Below, piece after piece: positions 1 to 10,782 of a stretch of 64,000 nt of DNA. The notes beneath the pieces are model-generated. The model was given only the letters and a program-made list of their open reading frames with translations. It was not told the DNA's origin and searched no databases. Position 1 is the stretch's first letter; the number at the start of each line of letters is the position of its first letter. The stretch lies in NCBI RefSeq assembly GCF_042100115.1, contig NC_091280.1:1364001-1428000 (forward strand), read 5' to 3'. Source of the DNA: Alternaria dauci (taxonomy: Eukaryota; Ascomycota; Dothideomycetes; Pleosporales; Pleosporaceae). The position numbers and the translations under genes are program-made.

Positions 1-129
1 TGTCGAGAGTGGCCGTGGGGGTCCTTTCGGCGGCGCGGCGGGCGGAGGTGCCCCGAGGCTGAACCCTGTCCTGTCCCTTTTAGCGCCCTTTGTATTTCAC
101 ATGCGGCCTCTGCCGCTGCCGCATCACTC

Positions 130-3100
130 ATGGATCGCGACGACGCCCACGCCCACGACGACGACTCCAATCCCCCACATCACGGTGCACGCAGTCCCGA
201 ACCGGCTACCGTCGTCGAGCGATTCCTTGCCGAACTGTTCCAGAACCGCTTCCTTACAGACTACTCGGCGGGCGACCAAGCTCCCCCGATTTCGCCGCGA
301 CCGCTACAACCGAATATCAACAGCCTCGTTCCCTTCTTCAGCGCCTCGGGTACTTTTGCAGTCCCGCAGAACCCGCCGGATACTGCACAGGCCGCAGACG
401 ATACAAGGCCGCCTCCCTCGACACGCCAAATGCAAAGCGCGCGGGATGTCGTCTTCTGCGTCGAGGATACCGTGGGGCTCAAGGACGACAAATACAGCGT
501 GGGCATAATAGAGCGTTCTTTCGGCGATGTCGACTCGCACGAGCCCCGTCCGCAGCGCGACTACCCCGACGACATTGAGCGCCATGCCGACATTCCCCTC
601 CAAGACTTTGACAAGTTCATGAAGGACGGCATCCCACCGCGGGGTACGGTGCTGGTGTCATGGCAGACACAGTACAAGACGGAACTGATACCAGAGGCCA
701 ATCTGCAGCTGCTGGATCGTGCGCTGTATGTGGGCGACGTGGTAAAGAGAAAGGCAGAGGACCACATGAGCGGTACTGTCATTGGCACACAGGCAGTCTG
801 CACCCTGTTCCCGGCCACCCTGTTCAACGGCGGCCAAATCACACAAGCAACCACCGACGACTTGTCGATACGGAACGTGCCCGCCGACGAGCTCATCAAC
901 GTGCACGAGTTCGTCGAGGGCGCTTTGGTCGTCTACGGCGACTGGGTGGGACGGGTAGAAAACGTATACGACGAGGTTGCTGTCAGGCTGGCCAACAATT
1001 CAGTCGTAGTCGTTGAGGATCCCACCGAGTTGGAGATGGATGACACTACACTCGACCGATTCAGCGTGGGCGACACGGTCGAGACCAAAAAAGGCAACCT
1101 GCGGCGGGGACGCTGGAGATTCGGCGCCTACGACCCGACAGTACCACCGGTGGGTATGGTTGTCGAGACAAGACCATCAGAAATCGACGTGCAATGGCTA
1201 TCGAGAAGCATCGGCGCCCGCAACGTCGCCTTCAACGCCGACGAGCCACCGGCAACCCTTGGCCGAGACGAATTCGAGAGCCCCACCTTCTACAGATACG
1301 ACGCCTCCGGAGGCACCGCCACCACACTCCCCGTTTCCGAAAACGGTGTTGACAAGTCATACCATGTTACCGACGTGGCTGTGGGCGACCGGGTCCGGTT
1401 CAAGGACATTGCCGGCGCTGCTGTCAAGTACGATGGCACCAACACACTACCCAACGGATATCCACAAGGAAAGGTGACACGCATTGCGCGAACCGAAAGT
1501 CTGGGATACGATCTCAACGTCTTTTTGGTCATGCAGACTCATAGCCAGGTCACCGTTCAATGGCAAGACTTGTCCATAACGCACGATCTGAGCTCTTCGT
1601 TACTACCGGATCCCAACGTAGAAGACGACGATGAGGTCTGGCCTGGCGAAGTCGTCTTCTCCAAAGAGGGACGTGACGGCGACAATACCGAAAAATCAGA
1701 GACAAAGAAGCCTTCGAAAGTAGGTGTCGTTCAGACCGTCCAGGGTCGGGACCGAATAGCTACGGTGCGATGGTTCAAGAATCCTTCCATCGAGTTCTTT
1801 GGTCCAGACATACTTCCGCCCTGCAATACAGGAGAACTGAGTGATGTCGTTGAGGACGTCAGTCTGTATGACATATACTCTTTCCCAGCCCTCACACGAA
1901 GGCGTGGCGACTTCGTACTGATACACCCCAACTCCATCGAAGGCGTACAAACACCGCTCAACGTCGTAGGCCCCGATTGGTTTGGAGAAGTCATAGACCT
2001 GGGCTTAGACGGAAAGCTCACCGTTCGCCTTGGCGCTGCGAAGCCTGTCGTAGACGTCAAGGTTCCTTACGAAAGTGTTACACTCGCCTATAGCAGCGAC
2101 ATGGCTGATGACTTTGGCAACATGGACCCACTTGAGGGTGAATACATTGACGACTCTGATGAAGAGGACGATTCCGATTTTGATTCGGCGTCGTTCAATG
2201 AAATGTGGATCGAGTATGAGGGCATGGATGGAGAGCAACCTGTGGGGGATGAAGGAGACTGGTCTACAGAGGATGAAGACGACGACGACGACGACGATAC
2301 TGATGCATCAATGCCCGACCTGGTCGACATTACAAAGGAAGACGTCGATACATCAAAGACCACTCCTGAAGACAAATCACCGGAAATCAAAGAAGAGCAC
2401 TCGACCGTGCAACCAACCAAGGAAGACGATACAGAGCCAACAGAACAAGAAAACATGGAGACGCCTGCAGATGGACCTGCATCCTTTCTTATCCTCGAAG
2501 AGGCCCCACCGTCATCTCATCATTACCTCTCCCAATCGTCAGCCTCGTCGTCAGCTTTCATGCGCAGGATAGCGAAGGAGCACAAGATTCTGCGTGGATC
2601 CCTTCCGTCAGGCATCTTCGTCCGCACCTGGGAGTCTCGGCTTGATCTTCTTCGCGTCCTCATGATCGGTCCAAACGAGACCCCCTACGAATACGCCCCC
2701 TTTGTCATTGACTTTCACCTCGGCTCCTCATACCCACAACAAGCACCAGAAGCCTTCTTCCACAGCTGGACCAATGGCAACGGACCTGTTAACCCGAATT
2801 TGTATGAAGATGGTAAGATCTGCCTTAGTTTACTGGGCACATGGCACACCGACGAGCGCAACGAGAGCTGGAGTCCCGCAAAGAGTACGCTACTGCAAGT
2901 GCTGGTCTCCATCATGGGTCTCGTACTAGTCAAGGAACCATACTACAACGAAGCTGGCTACGATGTTCACCGTTCAGCGCCAGAGACGAAGCTGAGCTCC
3001 GCTCTCTACACCGAACGAGCATACTTCCGCGCCCGCGCCTTCATCCATCACGCACTCACCCACGAGATCGCGCCGTTCAAAGACGAACTGCACTACCTAT

Positions 3101-3294
3101 ACCGAAGTCAAGAAGATGGCGCACCAAAGCTTCTCGACAAAGCCATCGAAGCCGCCAAGGACATTGTTGATCGAAGCGCCGATGGTGGCGAGGAAGGGGA
3201 GCGCGATGGTCTGAGAAGGATAAGTCTGGGTGCTCTTGTCATGCTGAAGAGACAGATCGAGAAGCTAGAGGCTCTGAAGCAGTCGAGTGCATGA
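130..3294 (+). CDS. UBE2O-like E2/E3 hybrid ubiquitin-conjugating enzyme
   Basis: Single-exon protein of 1054 aa. The C-terminal third (about residues 815-960) is a ubiquitin-conjugating fold, with [18 protein letters not shown] around the catalytic cysteine (Cys898). The long N-terminal part holds several beta-rich 'VGDxV' segments, as in the repeated conserved regions of UBE2O, then a strongly acidic linker (Asp/Glu run near residues 716-727). The last about 25 residues could form a short helix or coiled coil. UBE2O-type enzymes combine E2 and E3 activity in one chain and ubiquitinate substrates directly, including orphan proteins; the target here is unknown. The start is the first ATG of the open frame, and the frame runs to TGA with no need for introns. 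The gene is convergent with the downstream dehydrogenase. Assignment to a large UBC enzyme is firm; UBE2O orthology is inferred from length and architecture. Confidence 0.9.
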   Translation: MDRDDAHAHDDDSNPPHHGARSPEPATVVERFLAELFQNRFLTDYSAGDQAPPISPRPLQPNINSLVPFFSASGTFAVPQNPPDTAQAADDTRPPPSTRQMQSARDVVFCVEDTVGLKDDKYSVGIIERSFGDVDSHEPRPQRDYPDDIERHADIPLQDFDKFMKDGIPPRGTVLVSWQTQYKTELIPEANLQLLDRALYVGDVVKRKAEDHMSGTVIGTQAVCTLFPATLFNGGQITQATTDDLSIRNVPADELINVHEFVEGALVVYGDWVGRVENVYDEVAVRLANNSVVVVEDPTELEMDDTTLDRFSVGDTVETKKGNLRRGRWRFGAYDPTVPPVGMVVETRPSEIDVQWLSRSIGARNVAFNADEPPATLGRDEFESPTFYRYDASGGTATTLPVSENGVDKSYHVTDVAVGDRVRFKDIAGAAVKYDGTNTLPNGYPQGKVTRIARTESLGYDLNVFLVMQTHSQVTVQWQDLSITHDLSSSLLPDPNVEDDDEVWPGEVVFSKEGRDGDNTEKSETKKPSKVGVVQTVQGRDRIATVRWFKNPSIEFFGPDILPPCNTGELSDVVEDVSLYDIYSFPALTRRRGDFVLIHPNSIEGVQTPLNVVGPDWFGEVIDLGLDGKLTVRLGAAKPVVDVKVPYESVTLAYSSDMADDFGNMDPLEGEYIDDSDEEDDSDFDSASFNEMWIEYEGMDGEQPVGDEGDWSTEDEDDDDDDDTDASMPDLVDITKEDVDTSKTTPEDKSPEIKEEHSTVQPTKEDDTEPTEQENMETPADGPASFLILEEAPPSSHHYLSQSSASSSAFMRRIAKEHKILRGSLPSGIFVRTWESRLDLLRVLMIGPNETPYEYAPFVIDFHLGSSYPQQAPEAFFHSWTNGNGPVNPNLYEDGKICLSLLGTWHTDERNESWSPAKSTLLQVLVSIMGLVLVKEPYYNEAGYDVHRSAPETKLSSALYTERAYFRARAFIHHALTHEIAPFKDELHYLYRSQEDGAPKLLDKAIEAAKDIVDRSADGGEEGERDGLRRISLGALVMLKRQIEKLEALKQSSA

Positions 3295-3614
3295 TCGGGT
3301 AGTGAAGCAGGTCTTGCACTGGGCTTCATAAAACATGGCTAACGCTGCTATGATTGATGTTCTTAAATTCTCGCATCTTTAAAGGTGGTTAACACCTCAC
3401 GATTATAGCGAATAACGAAGCAAGAAAAATGAGACAATATACTTCAAGTGCTCGTCGCCTAGGGTTGAACATCACCAGAGAAATGCTTGGCATACGTCCA
3501 GAGCTTTTGATATCGTACGCGTTACTACAGAAGACTTTGAAGCAGATCAGGTTGTCCTTTCTGCCACAAAGATCACGTCAAACAGTATTCCTGAACTCAG
3601 TATACATCCGAGCT
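3295..3614. other. convergent 3' intergenic spacer
   Basis: About 320 nt between the stop codons of the UBE2O-like gene and the dehydrogenase. It should hold the two 3' UTRs. I see no gene or repeat in it. Confidence 0.6.
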
Positions 3615-4640
3615 TTACTTTCGCTCACTCTCGTTCAGCCACTTGTATACCACCCTTGCATCTTTCCCTTTGTATCTTTCATCTTGCATCGCTTCGCCAA
3701 ATGCTTCCAACGTAGGCTTGTCCAGTATAGTCCGCGCCCCGACCATTTCAGCAAGCTGGCTACCCATGCCTAGCACCTTTGCACAAAGCTCGATGCGAAA
3801 CCCGCCTTCATATCCTCTTGAACTCGGTACGTTGGCTTGTATCCCGGGTACCGGGTTGCTTTTGCTAGTAACCCAACACTGGCCGCCAGAAACGTTGATC
3901 ACATCCGTAAGCAGAGCGACATCCAAACCCATCTTTGACCCGATGTTCAGTGCCTCAGATGCAGCGAGCGACGTGATGGCACTGAGGTAATTGTTAATGA
4001 CCTTGAAGGCTGTGCCTGCTCCGATGTCTCCACAGAGGAATATCGCATCGGGCTTCCCCATATGACTCAGATATCCCTTAACGGTAGGGAAGATATCCTT
4101 GTTGTTTGCGCCAGCCATGAACGCCAAAGTACCGTCCTGCGCACCCATCGGTCCACCTGAAACCGGCGCATCGACAAAAGTCAACATCTTGCCAGCGCTG
4201 GAACTCTCCACTGCCTTTGCGACCTCTAGGATCGTTGCTGTTTCGATAGTTCCACACTCCATGATCAACTTGCCCTCTCCGCCGCCTATTTGTTTCTCTG
4301 CACCAGCAATCACTCCCGTTTCCTTGTCGAGATATACCTTCTTTACGGCATTCGAATCCGGAAGCATCGTTATAACGGTGTCTGCTCGTTGTATCGCATC
4401 ATATCCGCTTTGTACTATTTCCACTGGACCTTGGCCTGAGGCGTCTGCTTGGAATTTCTCAAGGGCGGAAGTGGATACGTCGCAGACCAGGAGGGTGTGG
4501 GAAGAGTCGAGACCTTTGCGAAGGTTGAGGGCCATGGGATATCCCATCACGCCGAGGCCTGTGGTTCATCAGTGTGAGATGAGAAGGTAGCCTGGAAGAA
4601 ACGCACCAATGAAGGCCACGGTCTTGCTTGGTGAAGACAT
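3615..4640 (-). CDS. 3-hydroxyisobutyrate dehydrogenase-family oxidoreductase
   Basis: Two exons (4640-4607 and 4558-3615; 48-nt intron) give 325 aa. Splicing restores the Rossmann motif FIGLGVMGYPMALNL at the N-terminus, so the 34-nt first exon is well supported. Family landmarks are the substrate-binding DAPVSGG (residues 141-147) and the catalytic-lysine helix AFKVINNYLS (Lys197). Members of this beta-hydroxyacid dehydrogenase family oxidise 3-hydroxyisobutyrate (valine catabolism) or related beta-hydroxyacids with NAD(P)+. No mitochondrial presequence is obvious, because the fold begins about ten residues after the start; the protein could be cytosolic and act on another hydroxyacid. It is divergently transcribed from the MFS carrier 686 nt away, so they may share a promoter, but no functional link is shown. 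Confidence 0.88.
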
Positions 4641-5326
4641 GGTATTGCAAAACTTGTTGGCTTTTTGAATTTCTCTGTCAATTTCTTTTGTTTGTTGTAG
4701 AGCATGAGGATATCTTTCGTAGGTGTTCTTGAGATATCCGTGAACGGACGTTACCTAGGTAACGTGAACGACGTTTTGAGAAGCACAATCTTTACGTAGG
4801 GGGTCGCAGCTGCGACGAGCGCACCACCATCAATGACCCCCACAATCACAATACACCTTGAATGTCCCACCCTAGTTAATCTCATTCAGCTTACGCTCGC
4901 CTCGTTCTGAGAGGCGCGATGCTTCCCCAAGCCTAACCCCGCATTTCACCCCGCTTTGAAGAACCACATGGTTCTCCACCTGGGCACCTTCGCGTTCGTA
5001 GACCAGGAGACCGGCTAATACCTTACACCTTGCCACCGACGTCGATATGCAGCTCCTTTATGCATCTTGCACTTCAGGCCTCCTGCGTACAGACGAATCT
5101 GACAAAGTAACCATGAGAGTTGGAGAAGAGGCGAATAGGCGTGAGCGATGGACTCGGGTAATGGATGCACGAAAGCACATGGCGCACCTGCGTGCCGGAA
5201 ATACGCTTTGTAGCCAATAATGCATCAGAAAAGAAGAAATTTGAGTCTGGAATCGAACGAAGTTTTGTAGATTGCTTTGTTCCTGTATGTCCACTAGTTC
5301 ACCTTCGCTCTCAACCTCCCCTCGAC
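4641..5326. promoter_or_regulatory. divergent promoter region, dehydrogenase / MFS carrier
   Basis: 686 nt between two divergent start codons. It contains an 18-nt perfect palindrome at 4748-4765 with the TACCTAGGTA core found elsewhere in the window. No TATA box is clear on either side. Confidence 0.5.
4748..4765. repeat. 18-nt perfect palindrome with TACCTAGGTA core
   Basis: ACGTTACCTAGGTAACGT equals its own reverse complement. It lies about 108 nt upstream of the dehydrogenase start. It is the longest member of the eight-copy palindrome set in this window. Confidence 0.85.
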
Positions 5327-7020
5327 ATGGCGACAGCAGACCTCCAACGTTCGACAATCAACGAGAAGCACGAAGAAGTGCAGCGCGAATATCTCGAACA
5401 GAATGAAGTCGTGGAAACAGTCGAAAATAACAAAAAGGAGGACGCGCTACGGCGGAAGCTGGATTGCTTTGTCGCGCCAGTCATGATGATGTTGATGCTG
5501 ATCAGCTATCTGGATCGCGGGAACATCGGGTTTGCTGCCACACAGGGCATGACGACCGATATTGGACTAAAGGGAAGCGAGCTGAACGTATGATGGGACA
5601 ACGGCAACCGATATAAGATATGCATCAAGACTGATGAGAATGTAGACTGCTGTATCAGTGTTCTACATCTTCTACATTCTCGCTGAAGTACGTTCTGCAT
5701 TCAACACCTCCAGCTCAGCGTATCTAATCATATACAGTTTCCAACCTCGATTCTCGTCAAGCGGCTACAGTTCAATCGAGTTATCCCCACAATCACTTTC
5801 TGCTGGGGTATTACATGTCTTTGCACAGGCTTTGTACAAAACTTTGCCGGCCTAGTCACCACGCGCATCTTCCTAGGTTTCTTTGAGGGTTGCCTGTTCC
5901 CAGCAATGACACTATTTTTATGCAACTGGTATACGAGAGAGGAGTTGGGTATCAGGATCGCGTATCTTTTCATAGCATCAGCGCTCTCGGGAGCCTTTGG
6001 CGGTCTTATCGCATTTGGCATCCTCTACATGAACGGAGTAGCTGGTTGGCCGGGATGGCGGTGGTCAGTGGTAGGCATCATAATTTTCAGAGACCCTGTC
6101 AAACTAACACTCTATCTAGGCTGTATGTTATCGAAGGTATAATTACTGTAATATGGGCATTTTGTTGCATCTTCCTTGTCCCAAAGTCATTCGAAACCGC
6201 ATACTTCCTCAACGACGAAGAAAAGACACTCATGCGCCAGCGCGCACATCGAACACAAGCATACTCCGACTCTGAGGGCTCCGGACATTATGGAAAGGCG
6301 GATATCAAGGAAGCAGCAAAGGACATCAAGAGCTGGGTTCATGGTCTTATACAGATCGCGGTTGTGACCATTCTGTACGGATTCGGTACATTCTTGCCCA
6401 TCATCATCAGGAACGGGTTCAGTTTCTCTACCGAACAGGTACACTTCAGTTCTTTGTGTGTTGTAGCATAACGCTCACATGTTCAGGCGCAATATCTTGT
6501 CATTCCCGTCAACATCTGGGGAGCAGTCGTCTACGCGATCGGCGCATATCTATCGGATCGCTATCAAACTCGATTCTTGCCACTGGTCCTGATGGCGCCT
6601 ATAGGTATTGCCGGATACGCGATCCTGCTATCCTCTGTCAGCCCGTACGCACAATACTTCGCTACGTATCTTGTTGCAACCGCCTGTTTCCTTTGCACCG
6701 GCGGGAACATAACCTGGCTTTCTGCGAATTGCGCGCCGGATGGCAAACGCGCTGCGTCACTAGGAATCTTACTTACGCTTACGAACATTGGTGGTGTGGT
6801 ATCTGGTCAGATCTACCAAAGCAACGCAGCGCCCAAGTACACTTTAGGCCATGCGTGGAGTTTGGGCTGTTTGGCTTTTGCCTGGTGCGGATGGTGGGTG
6901 ATCAGAGCAATCTACAAAAGGAGAGAGAAGAGAAAGGACATCAAACTTGCACGAGGCTATGTTATGCCTGTTGGAAAGCAATACACGGATCGCGAACCCG
7001 ACTTTAGGTATCAGATTTAG
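5327..7020 (+). CDS. MFS transporter, allantoate permease (DAL5-like, ACS family)
   Basis: Five exons (5327-5587, 5646-5687, 5738-6063, 6120-6438, 6487-7020) give 493 aa. The 42-nt second exon encodes part of a membrane helix (TAVSVFYIFYILAE) and is needed to keep phase. Visible family features are the N-terminal SYLDRGNIGFA after the first charged segment, FPTSILVKRL, the GWRWLYVIEG segment before helix 6 (restored by splicing the third intron), and about 12 hydrophobic helices split by a central loop (QRAHRTQAYSDSEG). Relatives carry allantoate, ureidosuccinate, nicotinate, biotin precursors or similar organic anions across the plasma membrane. The substrate cannot be read from sequence. 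The start chosen is MATADLQRST, the ATG nearest the conserved N-terminal charged segment. Confidence 0.88.
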
Positions 7021-7206
7021 ACAAAGGACGTTTAAGGTCGTAATAGTGAACACAATGCACTGCGATACGTGTTTCGGGATATGGTTCAGAAGCGTTTAAA
7101 ACTTTTTGTGTTGTCTAGAATCATACTGAAGTACACCGCAACACATAACAGCATGAGATTTGTCTAAGAACATAGAAGCAGATGAATTGTACTGTGTGGA
7201 AATTCC

Positions 7207-9096
7207 TTATTCAAGAACGATGCGTTGCCCACTGAGGTCTCTTCCAGCGAACTGCTGCACGATTGCGCCGGCCATTACGCCGTGTATATAGCATTCTCTT
7301 ACGAGCTTGTGTCGGCCGTCCTTTACTGGTGTGAGGAGAAAGGGGACGGTTGCACCAAAGATGATGCAACATGCGTCGCCAACTTCGACTAGTTCACCTA
7401 GCCCTACTATGCCTGAACGCCCATTCTCTGTCAAAAACAATTTGGAGCCACGTATTTGCCCCAGCTCGAGCTCAAAATCTGATGCATCTATTCGCTCTTG
7501 TACTGTCAACTTTACAACCTTTGTACCACTCCCATGGGCCACGCGGCTCTTTTTTCTGTGTGCTTCCAAAATCTCACTTTGACGTTTACGAGAAACCGAA
7601 TGACCGGATCTTTCTGCTGGATAGCCCAACACCAACGTACGGAAAATGTCTTCTTGATATATCGCATGTCCCAATCCAGTCGCATTCTGAATGACATGGT
7701 TGCAAAAAGTGTTGATTGGCAACTCATCTGGTTCGCAAGCCATTGAATTCGGATGTGTATAGCTCAAGCTCGTTCCATACTGTATAGTGTTGGAAGTCCA
7801 AACAACTTTGTCAAACGTGAAACCTCCAACGGTCAAGTAGTTTTCGTTATCAGGGCTGATGGCTGCAAAGAACTTGGTAGACCCACTAGCTCTGTACCAG
7901 TATCTTGGGCTCATGAGTTCCGTGTGATACCTTTCACGAACATGCCATGCTGGTACCCATGAAGGATAGGCACTGTTCAGAAGACTCTCTCTAGACTCGT
8001 GAAGAGCGGCTGAGAGTACGAATGGTCCTTCCGTGGGAATTTTCATCAGCACGGAGGCGAGACGAAGATTGAGATTGTGAATTGAGGACGTGTAATCTGC
8101 ATCCACCAGCGTGCGGCCCTCTCCATCCTTGGCAACTTGACAACCCAAAAATGCGTAGACGTGATCTCTAGGATCTGTAGCTTGCAGGGTTCGGGATGCA
8201 CTGAGAACCTTGCAAAGAATTTGTTCTTTGCTCTGTTTGGCTAAGTATATCAATCCAGGTCGCGATTGTTGCCATGATACTGACCGATGGGCAATGTAGT
8301 GAGAGTAAAGGGTTATATAGCGAGCTTTACGATACTTGATGCGCCCAACGATCCCTTGAATGGCGGTGGAGAACTCTGCAATTTGACGAAACCACACACA
8401 TATCTCCAGTACATCGGCGATGTCAGCGGAAGCTGAACCCCAGAACATACGACATTCGGCGGCGACAGCGACTTCCTGAACGGTCCATACTCGTTTGAAC
8501 CATGGAAAGTTGAAGAGCGTGACAACGCCTGACCATCTTTCTTGATCAACGCTGATGGGATAAGGTTCTTCGAACATTTCCATGCGGCCGGTCCTCTTAC
8601 CCGCTTTCACAAACGAGTCCCCAAAATAGGCGTTGGCCTCGCAAATCAGAGCAAAGGTATCTTGGGCGACGTTGTTGACATCGCATCCGAGCCAAACGAG
8701 TACACGCTTTGCGTTGGCGTAGACTTGATCCATTCTCTTGACCTGGTGTCCCTTTTCTTGGTCATCTTTTTGGTTGATGCACAAGGCATCTGCCCACAGT
8801 AGTCGAGGCTCAGAGCCATGTCGAAAGTTTCGAAGGGCATCCGCAAGGCTGACGGTAATCGACACCCGCAGTCCGTTGCACCACACCTCGACGGTATGTT
8901 TGGGATCGCCCCAGACGTACGATATCGCCTCGTAAGAGCCTTTCGAATCGCCAATGTGCATCGTGCTTAGACTGCAGTCGATAATGTCGTCGTAGCGCCC
9001 CGGTCGAAGCATAAGCACTCGTATGTATTCGCCATGTAGAAGCGGTTCATAGATGGAACCGTTTCGCTTTGCTCTATAGGTTTCTGCCAGTCCCAT
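7207..9096 (-). CDS. HET-domain (heterokaryon incompatibility-like) protein
   Basis: Single exon, 629 aa. The HET domain spans about residues 54-205. It has the three usual landmarks in order: YEAISYVWGD (55-64), LLWADALCINQKD (99-111), and after it the QVYANAKRVLVWLG segment ending near 137. The C-terminal 400 residues show no recognised domain; many HET proteins end in variable regions. HET proteins trigger cell death after fusion of incompatible strains and share logic with innate immune systems, but most genomic copies are not proven incompatibility loci. No NLR or patatin partner gene lies next to it. The start is an ATG at 9096. Confidence 0.9.
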   Translation of the reverse strand: MGLAETYRAKRNGSIYEPLLHGEYIRVLMLRPGRYDDIIDCSLSTMHIGDSKGSYEAISYVWGDPKHTVEVWCNGLRVSITVSLADALRNFRHGSEPRLLWADALCINQKDDQEKGHQVKRMDQVYANAKRVLVWLGCDVNNVAQDTFALICEANAYFGDSFVKAGKRTGRMEMFEEPYPISVDQERWSGVVTLFNFPWFKRVWTVQEVAVAAECRMFWGSASADIADVLEICVWFRQIAEFSTAIQGIVGRIKYRKARYITLYSHYIAHRSVSWQQSRPGLIYLAKQSKEQILCKVLSASRTLQATDPRDHVYAFLGCQVAKDGEGRTLVDADYTSSIHNLNLRLASVLMKIPTEGPFVLSAALHESRESLLNSAYPSWVPAWHVRERYHTELMSPRYWYRASGSTKFFAAISPDNENYLTVGGFTFDKVVWTSNTIQYGTSLSYTHPNSMACEPDELPINTFCNHVIQNATGLGHAIYQEDIFRTLVLGYPAERSGHSVSRKRQSEILEAHRKKSRVAHGSGTKVVKLTVQERIDASDFELELGQIRGSKLFLTENGRSGIVGLGELVEVGDACCIIFGATVPFLLTPVKDGRHKLVRECYIHGVMAGAIVQQFAGRDLSGQRIVLE

Positions 9097-9715
9097 CTCG
9101 ATACACGAGCAGAAAGGAGGGTTTTCGTCATCCTTTCGAGTTTACGCGTTGTTGTAGCAGGATGAGCCAAACTTGCCTAAACAACTTCAGCGTGTCAGCC
9201 TTCTCAGACTCGAAGCAAGCTCAGCAATGTACATACCATGCAGGCATATGGAATCCTCCAGACAGTACGAATCATGCGGAGCAGAAGCGATTCTGATCAC
9301 GAAACTTCCATCACACCCGGCCTCGATTGAGGACAGGCTTTCGAGATTTGCGATGGAAGGCTGAATGAGAGGAAGGCTGAGGCTATGCAAGAGGCAGCTG
9401 CAAGCCACCCACGTGCCACTACGCGAGACGCCATCCCCGGTTTGTTGTCACAGCCAGTCACGTAGGCTCAATAGACATCAACGGATACGTCCCTGACAGT
9501 AACGAGTAAATGTGATTAGAAGCTCCAAAGAAGACGCTGTGCCGCCGTAGTATCTAATGCTAAACATAGGGAAAAAGAGCCAAAGTCCTGTATATGCCCA
9601 AGCCAAAGAAAAGAGGTATGCTGTGGTATCATCCATATGCGAGCCAAACACCAAGAAACGCCATGTAACACGCCTGCAAGCGACGCACTGTGTGCCGACT
9701 TTACAAAGTAGCTGC
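9097..9715. other. spacer upstream of HET gene
   Basis: About 620 nt between two minus-strand genes. It would contain the HET promoter and the 3' end of the next gene. I see no coding signal or repeat. Confidence 0.5.
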
Positions 9716-10782
9716 CTAGGGACAGGTCAGACTCCTCGTCCTCTTGCTATCGCCCAGACGCAGCACCTCGCCCCGGACATGCTTTGGTACTTGAGCCTTG
9801 GCCCAGCATTGCATGGCTACTCTGCGCATGAGCTCCACCTCCTCGTCGCGCAGTCTCAGCTGGCGCTTGGCTAGCTTGCTCTTCCTGAGCTTGACGCCCT
9901 TGTCCTGGACTGCTTGTCCTGACACGACAAAAGGTACAGTGGGGTGTGTTAGGCCACGCTTTGAGACGGGGCGTTCGGTGGTGGGGGAGGAGACGAGGGA
10001 TTCGAGGTTTACGCATTCGGCGATGAGGGCTTGGATGCCGGCGGAGAGCTGTGTTGCGCGCGAGAGGATGTAGCCCCAGATGTCTGAGCCTTCCCAGAAG
10101 GGGTCGTTGATAACGGCGTGTTGAAGGGCGGGGAGGATGTAAGGCAGTGGGGGGAGAGTCCTGTCTTCAATCTCCTGCGGAGGCTCTTCTTGCGTTGGGG
10201 TAGCGATGTTTGCAGTGCTAAGTAGGCTTGCTGCGATGGTCAAGCGAATGTGGCTGTCGGTGCTCAGGGTGGCAGTGACAACGCATGCGGGACATCCACG
10301 CGTGCGGCACCAGTCTGCCTCCTCGGTGATGAAGCATTGGAGACCAATGAATGCGCTGCGAGATTCGCCCGAGAAGGCGAGCTCGAGATCAGAGGCGCGC
10401 TGTGTGCATAGTGCCGCAGAGGCGAGTGTTGAGGCACGTGAGAAGAGGGTCACGACGGGCATGATCAGGGCGTGGAGCATGTCGCGGTGGAGGAGGTAGG
10501 TTTGCTTCGCCTGGGGAGAGCATTGCGTGTGTGTTGCGCAGAAGCTGCCACGTCTATTAGTGCTGGCTCATGCAATTGATGCTGTCATAAGAGTGTAGAG
10601 AGAGGTGGAGAGGTGGAGAGCGATGGGCTTCACACCACACGCGACCAGGGAACAACATACTCAGCATCTCTGGCCAGATGCCTCCGCAGCGCACAAAACG
10701 CCTTGGAAGTGGCCAGCGCCTCGACATCCTCATGTGGGATCACAAATGGGCTCTCCATGGGTGTAGCGTATCCGTAGTCCAT
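9716..10782 (-). CDS. hypothetical protein of unknown family
   Basis: I do not recognise this protein. Two exons (10782-10661 and 10544-9716) give 316 aa. The first exon starts MDYGYATPMESPF and ends at a strong GTATGT donor; only the acceptor GGCAG at 10545 keeps the phase, giving a continuous LARDADFCATHTQC junction. The N-terminal 130 residues are alpha-helical in character with several cysteines (FCATHTQC, and WCRTRGCPAC later). The middle is Pro/Glu-rich. The C-terminal part is basic and helical (RKSKLAKRQLRLRDEEVE), which could bind nucleic acid or form a coiled coil. There is no signal peptide or membrane helix. A CT-rich tract lies about 110 nt upstream on the coding strand, as is common in fungal promoters. 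Confidence 0.65.
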
